From the NCBI GenBank assembly GCA_018222965.1, contig JAAEZH010000012.1, positions 62,001-126,000 on the forward strand: a stretch of DNA of 64,000 nucleotides, given 5' to 3'. Made by a program: the position numbers and the translations under genes. The DNA is from Bacteroidota bacterium (lineage in GTDB: Bacteria; Bacteroidota; Bacteroidia; Chitinophagales; Saprospiraceae). The notes below the pieces were generated by a model. The model saw only the letters and a list, made by a program, of their open reading frames with translations. It did not search any database and had not been told where the DNA came from. Position 1 is the first letter of the stretch. Each line of letters begins with the position of its first letter. Positions 9,622 to 17,857 of the stretch are shown here, in pieces.

Positions 9622-9972
9622 TCAGGCAGCAGCTTCTGCTTCCAATTCTTCCCAATATTCAACAGCGCGGCGGGTATGCGGAATACAGATGGACCCACCG
9701 ACAAGATTAGCAATTGAAAAAACCTCAAATGCCTGTTCCTTGGTCACTCCCATTTCAAAACAAGTGCCGAGATGGTAGCGAATACAATCATCGCAGCGCA
9801 ACACCATGGAAGCTACTAATCCCAATAATTCTTTCGTCTTTTTATCCAGGGCACCATCTGCATATGCATTGGTATCGAGGTTGAAAAAGCGCTTTAATAC
9901 TTTATTATCCTGTGCGAGGATTTTCTCGTTCATCTTCGCACGGTATTCATTAAATTCTCCTACCTGTGACAT
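9622..9972 (-). CDS. Carboxymuconolactone decarboxylase / AhpD-like protein
   Basis: A 116-aa AhpD/CMD-family protein. The redox motif CDDCIRYH (C60, C63, H67) is the CxxCxxxH pattern of AhpD-like alkylhydroperoxidases, and the helix GTCFEMGVTKEQAFEVF follows as in the family. It likely acts as a small disulfide-dependent peroxidase or electron carrier in the cytoplasm. The start at 9972 (MSQVGEF) is chosen because the longer open frame to 10182 runs through a palindromic repeat element. That element ends 14 bases upstream of the start and must carry, or displace, its promoter. Confidence 0.85.
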   Translation of the reverse strand: MSQVGEFNEYRAKMNEKILAQDNKVLKRFFNLDTNAYADGALDKKTKELLGLVASMVLRCDDCIRYHLGTCFEMGVTKEQAFEVFSIANLVGGSICIPHTRRAVEYWEELEAEAAA

Positions 9973-9985
9973 AAGCTTGCCATTT

Positions 9986-10154
9986 TTAGAGCGTGTTTGG
10001 GAATTTGGTCTTTGAGACGAAAGTATCAATAATTTGCATAGACGCGGCGCAGGTTCGGGATCGTAGCCAAAGCTACGAAGCCCGGTTCTGTAACAAAGTA
10101 TAAGCACATTATTGCTGCTTGCAGGCCGATTACTAAATCCCAAACACGCTCTTA
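9986..10154. repeat. MITE-like palindromic element M1
   Basis: A 163-bp core (9989-10151) bordered by TTA on both sides (9986-9988 and 10152-10154). Terminal inverted repeats begin GAGCGTGTTTGGGA; the right copy is at 10138-10151. Inside lies a perfect hairpin TCGTAGC-CAAA-GCTACGA. It has no coding capacity and sits directly upstream of the AhpD-like gene. Size, TTA borders, GAGC ends and the central TAGC hairpin are shared with M3 (17546) and in part with M2 (17383). Confidence 0.75.
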
Positions 10155-10190
10155 ATATTGAAGTTGTTTGAAACCCCTTCACTCAAAACC

Positions 10191-10243
10191 ATACAGCACG
10201 CAAAGTGGTTTGGGACATTCCCAAATTATTTTGAGCGCTGTAT
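10191..10243. repeat. Nested hairpin in the permease upstream region
   Basis: Outer arms ATACAGC (10191-10197) and GCTGTAT (10237-10243) enclose an inner hairpin TTTGGGA-CAT-TCCCAAA (10209-10225). GCACGCAAAG occurs twice nearby (10197 and 10247). The remaining bases of the 9973-10315 gene-free interval, outside element M1, show nothing else recognisable. It may be a leader structure of the permease gene or a remnant of a repeat; the inner arm repeats the TTTGGGA of the M1 ends. Confidence 0.45.
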
Positions 10244-10315
10244 TATGCACGCAAAGTTAGCCGAATCGACTTTGCTCCCCGCATAAAAAACTTATTTTTC
10301 TGAAAACATTCACGA

Positions 10316-11629
10316 ATGAACCAACTCCAACGAAAGCTCACGCTCTACGGGCTTACCATGATCGCTGTAGGTTCCTGCATCGGATCCGGTATCTTCATCA
10401 CGCCAAATGAGATCGCCGGCATCCTCGATCATCCCAGCTGGATCACCCTCGTTTGGGCACTCGGCGGACTCATCGCCCTGACCGGTGCTCTCACTTTTGC
10501 CGAACTGGGTGGTTTATTCCCAAAAGCGGGTGGCGTGTATGTTTTTCTCAAGGAAGCCTATGGACCGCTTGCCGGTTTCCTCTACGGCTGGGTTACATTG
10601 TTGGTCATCAACACGGGTGCGCTGGCTGCACTGGGTGTGGCTTTCGCCGAATATCTCAAATTTTTTATTCCGGGCCTTTCGGCGAATGACACCATACTGG
10701 TAGCCGGGGGGACCGTCATTGTGCTTACCGCCATCAATTGCCTGGGTGTCAACATCAGCCAGTGGATGTCCAATATTTTTACGGGCGGAAAACTGCTGGC
10801 CATTCTGGTTATCATTGCTATTGGCTTTTTCTTTATTCAACCCCACACCGCAGAATTGCAATGGAGCCTGACGGAAAGCACGCCGCCTACTCTCCACAAA
10901 GCCCTGCTTATAGCCCTGATCGGGGTGCTCTGGTCTTTCGGAGGCTGGCATCACACCTCCTATCTGGCCGGTGAAGCCATCAATCCGCAAAAAACGATAC
11001 CACGCGCCATGATACTGGGTACCGGCATAGTGACCATTACCTATGTGCTGGTAAATCTGTCTTATATGTTTCTGCTCCCCCTTCCGGCTATTGCAGGAAC
11101 GGAGCGGGTGGCCGGAGATGCTCTGGCGGTTGTCATTCCCTGGGGAGGCAAACTGGTAGCCTTTTTCATTGCTGTCTCCATTTTTGGAACCGTAGCTATT
11201 TACACCATGTCCGCTCCGAGGATTTACTATGCCATGGCAAAGGATGCATTGTTTTTTTCCGCTTTGGCGAAGGTTCATCCGACTTATAAAACACCCGTCA
11301 ATGCCATGATCATACAGGCTGTTTGGGCGCTGGTGCTTCTGATGGCCTGGGGAACCTTCTCCAGCCTGATTACCTACGTTACTTTTATGGACATCATTTT
11401 TATGGCCCTGGCAGGTTTTAGCATATTCATTTTCCGGAGAAAAAGACCGGAAGCAGATCGTCCGTACCGCACACATGCTTATCCGGTGGTTCCTATCATT
11501 TTTGTTTTCATTTGTACGGCTTTTGTGATCAATACGCTGATTGAGCGCCCGATGCAAGCCGGTGCCGGACTGGCACTATTGGGATCCGGGGTGGTTTTTT
11601 ATTATGGCTACAGATGGTGGAATGCTTAG
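10316..11629 (+). CDS. APC superfamily amino acid permease
   Basis: A 437-aa inner-membrane permease with about 12 helices. The N-terminal GLTMIAVGSCIGSGIFITP is the APC/LAT signature, with the unwound helix 1 motif GSGIF, and helix 6 carries WSFGGWHHTSYLAGE. It most resembles LAT/SteT-type amino acid exchangers or transporters. The substrate cannot be fixed from sequence. The start follows a gene-free leader containing the nested hairpin at 10191-10243. The 3' side is a repeat-rich interval. Confidence 0.88.
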   Translation: MNQLQRKLTLYGLTMIAVGSCIGSGIFITPNEIAGILDHPSWITLVWALGGLIALTGALTFAELGGLFPKAGGVYVFLKEAYGPLAGFLYGWVTLLVINTGALAALGVAFAEYLKFFIPGLSANDTILVAGGTVIVLTAINCLGVNISQWMSNIFTGGKLLAILVIIAIGFFFIQPHTAELQWSLTESTPPTLHKALLIALIGVLWSFGGWHHTSYLAGEAINPQKTIPRAMILGTGIVTITYVLVNLSYMFLLPLPAIAGTERVAGDALAVVIPWGGKLVAFFIAVSIFGTVAIYTMSAPRIYYAMAKDALFFSALAKVHPTYKTPVNAMIIQAVWALVLLMAWGTFSSLITYVTFMDIIFMALAGFSIFIFRRKRPEADRPYRTHAYPVVPIIFVFICTAFVINTLIERPMQAGAGLALLGSGVVFYYGYRWWNA

Positions 11630-11680
11630 TTTTTAATGTTGAATGGAGAATGCGGAATTTTGAATTATTAATTTTTAATT

Positions 11681-11780
11681 GGGGAGAGGTCGGCTTTGCC
11701 TTCGGGGGTGGTCGAAGACTCGCTTTGCTCCCCTTCTCCGGGAGAGTCGCCTGCGCTTTCGCTTGGCGGTGGGGAGAGGG
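11681..11780 (+). repeat. Island-and-hairpin repeat, copy A (no gene)
   Basis: Conserved islands occur in the order GGGAGAGGTCG, CGGGGGTGGT, CCGGGAGAGTCG and GGCGGTGGGGAGAG, separated by variable, partly self-complementary spacers (GGC-TTT-GCC, GCG-CTTT-CGC). The same island order is found in copies B (49711) and C (50335, inverted). Flanking DNA contains a direct repeat: AATGCGGAATTTT at about 11650 and again at about 11788, so the copy may have inserted with a duplication or replaced a cassette. There is no reading frame of note inside. Confidence 0.75.
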
Positions 11781-11861
11781 ATGGAGTAATGCGGAATTTT
11801 TAATTGACTGCAAACGAGGAGCCTGTAACCTAGGAATGACTAATTTGCTCTGAATAGTAAA

Positions 11862-11939
11862 TCCTCAACCACTCGTCGAAGCTCGCCAGAGCGCAGGTGG
11901 ATTCTCAACCCTGCCCGCTTTAGCCGGGCAGTCTCAACC
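11862..11939. repeat. CTCAACC repeat cluster with hairpin
   Basis: CTCAACC occurs three times (11864, 11904, 11933). Between the last two is a hairpin CTGCCCG-CTTTAGC-CGGGCAG (11911-11931). The rest of the 11781-12099 interval holds no gene, only AT-rich filler with short TTAATTTTTAAT-type stretches. The alternation of a constant island with a variable hairpin recalls repeat A just upstream, but the islands differ. Confidence 0.45.
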
Positions 11940-12099
11940 AATTGAGGGAAAGGGGAAAATGTAAAATGTAGAATTACACTGGTACACCATTTCACTCCCA
12001 TACGGAGGCAACAGAACCAGCGGAAAAAGCATTAATCAAAACATTTCCGTAAATTCCCGTTCCCGACCAGACAAAACCATCCAAACCAACTATTCCAAG

Positions 12100-13446
12100 A
12101 TGAACGCCCCAATCTCTCCTGAGACCTTATCTCAACTTGGGCAACAGGCCCGAGATGTATTACTTTCTAACTGGACAGGTCAATTTACCAAACCCGCCCC
12201 GAATTTATACCCACACCAATGGAATTGGGATGCCGGCTTTATCGCTTTGGGTTACAGCCATTTTGATATGTCGAAGGCGGAAGCAGAACTCAGGCATCTC
12301 TTTCAGGGCCAATGGTCAAATGGCATGCTTCCCCAGATCGTTTTTGGAGAAGAAAAAGACGCCCGCTATTTTCCCGGACCGGATTTCTGGCAAACAGCCG
12401 ACGTACCGCATTCGCCGAAAGGCAAAAAAACTTCAGGCATCACCATGCCACCCGTCCATGGATTTGCCTTACTGGAGATGTACAAAAATTCTGATGATCC
12501 GGAGCGGAGTATGCAGTTTCTGAAGGAAATGTATCCCAAGGTGCTCGCCAATCACCGATACTTATATTCCCATCGCGATCCCAATGAAGAAGGGCTGGTG
12601 TATGTACGCCATCCCTGGGAGCCGGGCACAGACAACTCCCCTACCTGGGACCCTGTGCTTGAAAGTTTGGATACGGCAAAGCTGGATATTCCGCCTTATC
12701 AGCGGCAGGACCTGAGCCACGATTCGGCGGAAGCCCACCGACCCACACAAACAGATTATGACCGCTATGTGTATTTGGTGGATCTATTCCGGAAAAATAA
12801 GTACGACGACGAAGCCATTTATAAAGAATGTCCCTTCCTGATACAGGATCCTCTGTTTAATGGCATTCTGGCATGGTCTAATGAGTCTCTGATTGAGATC
12901 GGCGGCATGCTGGGTGAAGATGTCAGCGACCTGGTGGCCTGGAATGAATTGACCGTCTACTCCATGAACGACAAACTCTGGAATGAAGAAACCGGCAATT
13001 ACGATGCCTGGGATCTGGCCAATGACCAGCGCCTGGCCTGCAATACTTCATCCGGCATTCTGCCAATGTGCGGACTTGTACCTACGCAGGAACAAGCTGA
13101 AATGATTCTGCTAAAACTGGAAAGTTCCCTCTACAGCGGCACTGCGGAAAATCCGACTTTTTGGTGCCCTACCTACCAACTAGACCAAAAAAACCTCGAC
13201 TACGAAAAATACTGGCGCGGACCCATTTGGATCAATATGAACTGGCTATTGTATCGGGGCTTGTTGCGCTACGATATGGTGGAAGCTGCTGAACGGGTTC
13301 GTACAGACAGTCTTCAACTACTGGCAAATCACGGATTCTTTGAATATTTTGATCCGAGAAGAAACCAGCAGGGACCAGCGGCTTATGGTACCAAGCAGTT
13401 TTCGTGGTCTGCGGCACTTTGCCTGGACTTTTTGAAGGAGGAATGA
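12100..13446 (+). CDS. GH63 mannosylglycerate/glucosylglycerate hydrolase-like
   Basis: A 448-aa cytoplasmic (alpha/alpha)6-barrel hydrolase with no signal peptide. The N-terminal HQWNWDAGFIALGY, the central HPWEPGTDNSPTWD (about residues 170-183) and the C-terminal FFEYFDP (Glu at 415), then FSWSAAL, match GH63 mannosylglycerate/glucosylglycerate hydrolases. In that family the acid Asp lies in the GTDNS region and the base Glu in EYFDP. Length agrees with characterised enzymes. The likely reaction is hydrolysis of an alpha-glycosyl-glycerate compatible solute. The sodium/solute symporter 137 bases downstream suggests an uptake-and-cleavage pair. The exact substrate is inference. Confidence 0.8.
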   Translation: MNAPISPETLSQLGQQARDVLLSNWTGQFTKPAPNLYPHQWNWDAGFIALGYSHFDMSKAEAELRHLFQGQWSNGMLPQIVFGEEKDARYFPGPDFWQTADVPHSPKGKKTSGITMPPVHGFALLEMYKNSDDPERSMQFLKEMYPKVLANHRYLYSHRDPNEEGLVYVRHPWEPGTDNSPTWDPVLESLDTAKLDIPPYQRQDLSHDSAEAHRPTQTDYDRYVYLVDLFRKNKYDDEAIYKECPFLIQDPLFNGILAWSNESLIEIGGMLGEDVSDLVAWNELTVYSMNDKLWNEETGNYDAWDLANDQRLACNTSSGILPMCGLVPTQEQAEMILLKLESSLYSGTAENPTFWCPTYQLDQKNLDYEKYWRGPIWINMNWLLYRGLLRYDMVEAAERVRTDSLQLLANHGFFEYFDPRRNQQGPAAYGTKQFSWSAALCLDFLKEE

Positions 13447-13582
13447 TTATTAGTTCTTAATTTTTAATGAATAATTTTTAATTAAAAGGCTACATCTTTT
13501 CACTTTTCACCACTTAATTGAATAAGCGGGACCAACGATTTCACCAGCACACTATTGACTTTTCACCAATACACATAATACC

Positions 13583-15154
13583 ATGAATTGGTTAGACTAC
13601 CTCATTATTATAATCTACTCGGGGGGCTTGCTCGGGCTCGGTTATTTTTTTAAGAACAACAAAGACAAGAATGACTTTTTTCTGGGCGGACGAAGCTTTG
13701 GCTGGTTTTCGATGGGGATGTCTACGATGGCCTCCCAATTATCTGCCATCAGCTTTATTTCAGCAGCCGCCTTCGTGGGGATGAAAGCCAATGGAGGCAT
13801 GCAATGGCTGACCTTTGAATTGGCGGTACCCTTGGCTATGATATTTCTGATTGTAGTCCTCATTCCGCCGCTCTACAAAGCCGGGATCGTTAGTATTTAT
13901 GCCTATCTCGAAAAGCGATTTGATGCTTCCACCCGTACGTTGATAAGTAGTGTTTTTCAATTCAGCCGGGCATTTGCAACCGGTATCATGATTTACACGG
14001 TTGCCCTGGTATTATCGGCAGTTATGGGTATTCCCGAATGGCAGACCATTCTTGTTTCCGGGATCATTACCATCATTTACTCTTTTCAGGGTGGAATGAA
14101 AGCGGTTGTCTGGGGGGATGTAATTCAGATGAGTATACTGGTGGTGGGCATTGTTATTTGCACCTTCTACGGCTTAAAGTTGCTCGGTGGCTGGGATGCT
14201 TTCCTCGCTGCTGCTGACACCTCTCGTACTAAAGTGATTGATTTTAACTGGGGCGTTGGCGAAGGACAGGAATTTGGATTTTGGCCAATGATCATTGGCG
14301 GTTTTTTCCTTTATGCTTCCTATTATGGTTGCGATCAGAGTCAGGCGCAGCGCTCCCTTTCGGGAAAAAGCCTGAAACAGACCCAGCGGGCCTTGTTGTT
14401 TAACGGACTATTCCGTTTTCCGGTAACACTTTGCTACTGTTTGATGGGGCTTATACTCGGTACTTTCGCTATGACCAATCCGGAGTTTATGGGCATGATC
14501 CCACAAGATAAACCCGATCAGATGGTGCCGATTTTCATCATCAATTATCTGCCAAATGGCATTATCGGATTATTGCTGGTAGCGATTCTGGCAGCGGCCA
14601 TGTCCTCTTTAAGTTCGGCGATCAACTCCCTCAGTGCTGCATCTCTGGAAGACATCATCGGACGATTCCGCAAAGAGCCTCTTTCAGATGACCAACAACT
14701 GGCCTACTCCAAATGGCTTACGCTGGCCTGGGGAACTGTTTGTATCATTCTGGCCTTTTCAGCCGGTCAAATTGCCGATACGGTGATTGAAGCCATCAAC
14801 AAAGTAGGCTCCGCTTTTTATGGTCCGATTGTAGCCACGTTCATACTGGCGATCCTGACCAAAAAAGCACATACAAGAGCTGTAAATATTGGTTTGTTGG
14901 TTGGTGTCGGATTGAATATTTATATCTGGCTGGCCGGAGTACCTATTTTTTGGATCTGGTGGAATTTCATTGGAGCAGCTGTCACCCTCTTTGTAGGCTA
15001 CGGTCTAAGTTTGGTCATTCCGGCAAAAGGCGAAATCAAAAAACTACTGGACCTTCCGGAATTCCGTTTTGCAAGGGTAGAGAATTACGTCCTCCTCGTT
15101 TTCTTCGGATTTATGGTGTGGTTTAGTCTGTCTCTGCCGGGATGGTTAGGTTAG
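13583..15154 (+). CDS. Sodium:solute symporter (SSS family)
   Basis: A 523-aa inner-membrane symporter of the SSS/SGLT type with about 13 helices. The loop after helix 1 reads DFFLGGRSFGWFSMGMS, and the sodium-site region MASQLSAISFISAAAFVG follows, both standard for the family. The later SLSSAINSLSAASLEDI matches helix 8 of SGLT-like proteins, which carries the second sodium ligand Ser residues. It probably imports the sugar or glycosyl-glycerate handled by the GH63 enzyme upstream, by gene context only. Confidence 0.9.
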   Translation: MNWLDYLIIIIYSGGLLGLGYFFKNNKDKNDFFLGGRSFGWFSMGMSTMASQLSAISFISAAAFVGMKANGGMQWLTFELAVPLAMIFLIVVLIPPLYKAGIVSIYAYLEKRFDASTRTLISSVFQFSRAFATGIMIYTVALVLSAVMGIPEWQTILVSGIITIIYSFQGGMKAVVWGDVIQMSILVVGIVICTFYGLKLLGGWDAFLAAADTSRTKVIDFNWGVGEGQEFGFWPMIIGGFFLYASYYGCDQSQAQRSLSGKSLKQTQRALLFNGLFRFPVTLCYCLMGLILGTFAMTNPEFMGMIPQDKPDQMVPIFIINYLPNGIIGLLLVAILAAAMSSLSSAINSLSAASLEDIIGRFRKEPLSDDQQLAYSKWLTLAWGTVCIILAFSAGQIADTVIEAINKVGSAFYGPIVATFILAILTKKAHTRAVNIGLLVGVGLNIYIWLAGVPIFWIWWNFIGAAVTLFVGYGLSLVIPAKGEIKKLLDLPEFRFARVENYVLLVFFGFMVWFSLSLPGWLG

Positions 15155-15238
15155 TGGAATAGTGTAGCGTTGAAACGTTGAGCGTGTATCGTGGATCGGA
15201 AATATCACGCTCAACGATTTCCGTTTAATTAAAAATTC

Positions 15239-16162
15239 CTAATCAACATTCGACTCCCGAATAATATAGAGGGGTCGGTTGCGCACATTATTATTCATCC
15301 GGCTGAGGTATTCGCCAATAATGCCAATGGCGATCATCTGAACCCCGCCAATAAACAGGAGGCTGATCATGAGAGAAGACCATCCCTGTACGTAATTACC
15401 ACTCACGAAACGGGAATACAATACATATACTGCTACCAAAAATGCGAAAGCAGTGACCATAAACCCAAAATAAGTGACGATTTTTAGGGGAAAATCGGAG
15501 AAGCCGGTGATCCCATCCAGTGCAAAGCGCAACATTTTCCGAAAGGTATAACCCGTCTCCCCCGCATGTCTTTCCTGACGCTCGTATTCGATATAAGTTT
15601 GTCGAAAACCGATCCAGGCGATTTGGCCACGGAGGTATTTGTTTTTCTCGGGCATGTCTTTGAGTACATCCAGTACTTTGCGGTCGATAATCCGAAAATC
15701 TCCCGTATCTACCGGAATTTCCACGCTGGTGATACGAGCCAAAATGCGGTAAAACCATTTGGCGGTAGCCAGTTTAAGCCAGCTTTCGCCCTTGCGCTTT
15801 TTACGGCGGGCGTAAACGACCTCAAACCCAGCTTTCATCCGGGCATACATATCGGGAATGAGTTCCGGCGGATCCTGGAGGTCGGCATCAATAATAACCA
15901 CGGCATCACCAACCACCCGATCCAAACCGGCTGTTACGGCGATTTGGTGGCCAAAGTTGCGGCTAAAATCAATGTATTTCACTTCGGGTTTTACGGCTGC
16001 AAGATCCTTGATAAGCGCCAGGGACTTATCCTTGCTGCCGTCGTTTACAAACATAAATTCATACGATACGCCCATGCCTTGCATTACAGCAGACAGGCGG
16101 TCGTACAATAGTTGAATATTCTCTTCTTCGTTGTATATGGGGATGACCACAGAAAGATCCAT
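15239..16162 (-). CDS. Family 2 glycosyltransferase, DPM/GtrB type
   Basis: A 307-aa GT2 enzyme. It starts MDLSVVIPIYNEEENI, has the nucleotide-binding NDGSKDKSLALI, the metal-binding DADLQDPPELI and the acceptor-loop RGQIAWIGF, then two C-terminal membrane helices (about 230-290). This is the layout of polyprenyl-phosphate glucose/mannose synthases such as GtrB, which charge undecaprenyl phosphate with a sugar for cell-surface decoration. No flippase gene is adjacent. A TATCTTTA box lies only four bases before the ATG, so the message may be leaderless. Confidence 0.9.
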   Translation of the reverse strand: MDLSVVIPIYNEEENIQLLYDRLSAVMQGMGVSYEFMFVNDGSKDKSLALIKDLAAVKPEVKYIDFSRNFGHQIAVTAGLDRVVGDAVVIIDADLQDPPELIPDMYARMKAGFEVVYARRKKRKGESWLKLATAKWFYRILARITSVEIPVDTGDFRIIDRKVLDVLKDMPEKNKYLRGQIAWIGFRQTYIEYERQERHAGETGYTFRKMLRFALDGITGFSDFPLKIVTYFGFMVTAFAFLVAVYVLYSRFVSGNYVQGWSSLMISLLFIGGVQMIAIGIIGEYLSRMNNNVRNRPLYIIRESNVD

Positions 16163-16166
16163 GGCG

Positions 16167-16174
16167 TAAAGATA
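16167..16174 (-). promoter_or_regulatory. Putative -7 box of the GT2 gene
   Basis: TATCTTTA on the minus strand, close to the Bacteroidota -7 consensus TAnnTTTG, ends five bases before the start codon at 16162. No clear -33 TTTG was found. If functional, transcription would start at or next to the ATG. Confidence 0.35.
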
Positions 16175-16241
16175 ATTAATGTGGGAGGATGTGCATTTTC
16201 ATTTTACATTCCACATTTTACAATTTACATCCCACAAAACC

Positions 16242-16249
16242 TATCTTTA
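16242..16249 (+). promoter_or_regulatory. Putative -7 box of the AI-2E transporter gene
   Basis: TATCTTTA lies 14 bases before the ATG at 16264. It supports that start over the upstream ATG at 16189, which would place the promoter inside the gene. Confidence 0.35.
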
Positions 16250-16263
16250 CCTTCGACCTGAGC

Positions 16264-17385
16264 ATGAATGTTTTCAGCCGCTATACCGCCCTGATAGTCA
16301 GCCTGCTGATTATTGCCGCACTTTGCTATTTCTTTAGCAACATAGTGGGATACATTATCATTGCGTGGGTACTGTCCATGATTGGGCAGCCCCTGATGCG
16401 TTTTTTTCAGAATCGTATAAGAATAGGCAAGTGGAACCCGGGCCCTAATCTGGCTTCGGCGCTTACGCTGGTTTGTTATCTTCTTGTGATTGGACTATTG
16501 GTTTCTCTTTTTGTTCCCATGTTTATCCAACAAGCGAACAACCTCACGGAAGCCAATTATGAAAACCTGGCATCCGCTCTCGACGAACCCATACAGCACA
16601 TCAATGCCTGGCTCGCTCAATATGGCATCACCGAGCCTGGCACCATCGACACCGAAGAACAACTCCGGCAGGCATTCAAACTGGAGGAGTGGTTTAATCC
16701 CGGATTCATAGGCGAAATGTTCTCTTCCCTCCTGGCAGCTGCCGGAAACCTGGTCATCGGATTGTTCTCTGTCATTTTTATCACCTTTTTCTTCCTGAAA
16801 GAACAAGGTCTGTTTACCAATGCTGTAGCAGTACTTGTACCTTCAAAGTACGAGCAACATGTACGAAATGCTATTGAAACCATTTCGCGCCTGCTGACTC
16901 GTTACTTTGTCGGCATCCTCGGCCAGATCACCATCATTACGCTTTTTGTATCCATCGGACTAACACTCCTGGGTGTACAAAATGCTTTGCTGATTGGGTT
17001 CTTTGCCGCTTTAATCAATGTAATCCCGTATGTCGGACCCATTATCGGGGCAGCTTTCGGTGTATTCGTCACCATCTCCTCCAACCTCGATCTCGAATTT
17101 TACACCGAAATGTTTCCGATGCTGATCAAGGTCGTGGTCGTGTTTGGATTGATGCAAATGCTGGACAACTTCGTGCTTCAGCCCTTTATCTTTTCCACCA
17201 GCGTTCTTGCCCATCCACTCGAAATCTTCATCGTCATTCTGATGGGGGCAAAACTGGGTGGCATTGTAGGCATGATACTCGCCATTCCATCTTATACCGT
17301 TCTCCGGGTTGTTGCCAGAGCTTTCCTCAGTGAGTTCCGCATCGTTCAAAAGATGACGGGTAGTATTAAGAGCCTTGATAAATAA
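16264..17385 (+). CDS. AI-2E/PerM family transporter
   Basis: A 373-aa membrane protein of the AI-2E transporter (PerM/YdiK/TqsA) family. It has N-terminal helix pairs, a soluble middle segment (about 80-160) and the family region GFFAALINVIPYVGPIIGA (about residues 242-260), followed by paired C-terminal helices ending LGGIVGMILAIPSYTVLR. Members export or exchange small solutes, in some cases Na+/H+; the name does not prove an AI-2 role. The start is placed at MNVFSRYT using the -7 box 14 bases upstream. The stop codon TAA (17383-17385) coincides with the left border of repeat element M2. Confidence 0.85.
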   Translation: MNVFSRYTALIVSLLIIAALCYFFSNIVGYIIIAWVLSMIGQPLMRFFQNRIRIGKWNPGPNLASALTLVCYLLVIGLLVSLFVPMFIQQANNLTEANYENLASALDEPIQHINAWLAQYGITEPGTIDTEEQLRQAFKLEEWFNPGFIGEMFSSLLAAAGNLVIGLFSVIFITFFFLKEQGLFTNAVAVLVPSKYEQHVRNAIETISRLLTRYFVGILGQITIITLFVSIGLTLLGVQNALLIGFFAALINVIPYVGPIIGAAFGVFVTISSNLDLEFYTEMFPMLIKVVVVFGLMQMLDNFVLQPFIFSTSVLAHPLEIFIVILMGAKLGGIVGMILAIPSYTVLRVVARAFLSEFRIVQKMTGSIKSLDK

Positions 17386-17548
17386 GTGCCCGGACAAATA
17401 TAACCTTCACATTTTATGACGGCACCTTTTCCGTTCATACTGTGTTAAAAAGCCTCGCTTTAGCTATGGCTAAAGCTGCATTTTTTGCCTGGTCTGAACG
17501 AAAAATTTGCTCGGTCAAAAATGGAGCTTATTTATGTCCGGGCACTTA
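17383..17548. repeat. MITE-like palindromic element M2
   Basis: A 160-bp core (17386-17545) has terminal inverted repeats GTGCCCGGACA, extended by A/T-rich bases on both inner sides. It is bordered by TAA on the left (the stop codon of the transporter gene) and TTA on the right. A perfect internal hairpin GCTTTAGC-TATG-GCTAAAGC is present. There is no coding capacity. It shares size and plan with M1 and M3 but has different terminal sequence. It may also act as a transcription terminator for the preceding gene. Confidence 0.7.
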
Positions 17549-17710
17549 GAGCTTGTTCGGGTTTTACACTTTGGGCTGCACTTGCCAAATTTTGCACTGC
17601 ACTTTGTTATTCTTCAGTCGCTTAGCTTTGGCTAGGCTCCTTCATCATGCCTCGTTCAGTACAAAATTTTGAGGCGTTCGCTCCAAAAGCAAATCCCGAA
17701 CAAGCTCTTA
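17546..17710. repeat. MITE-like palindromic element M3, joined to M2
   Basis: A 159-bp core (17549-17707) with terminal inverted repeats GAGCTTGTTCGGG, bordered by TTA at both ends (17546-17548 and 17708-17710). The left TTA is also the right border of M2. The internal hairpin GCTTAGC-TTTG-GCTAGGC contains one wobble pair. The ends are close to those of M1 (GAGCGTGTTTGGG). The remaining gene-free bases to 17857 are AT-rich, followed by the ACACCA array. Confidence 0.72.
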
Positions 17711-17769
17711 ATTCTTAATTTTTAATGTTGCATTAAGAATTTTCAGGTCTTAATAAAATGAACCTTCCA

Positions 17770-17850
17770 CATTTCCACCAATACACCAGTACACCATTCC
17801 ACCAGTACACCAGTACACCAACAAACCTTACACCAACAAACCTTACACCA
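17770..17850. repeat. ACACCA-type degenerate tandem repeat
   Basis: About 80 bases consist of imperfect units such as CACCAGTA and ACACCAACAAACCTT (the last present twice in tandem). It lies just past the stop of the efflux adaptor gene. Shorter related stretches (CACCA-rich) occur at about 13505-13575. It is probably slippage-derived; no coding role is seen. Confidence 0.6.
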
Positions 17851-17857
17851 GTCCCCC

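Noticed and set aside
9973-10182. N-terminal extension of the AhpD-like protein
   Set aside because: It runs through palindromic element M1 and adds no domain.
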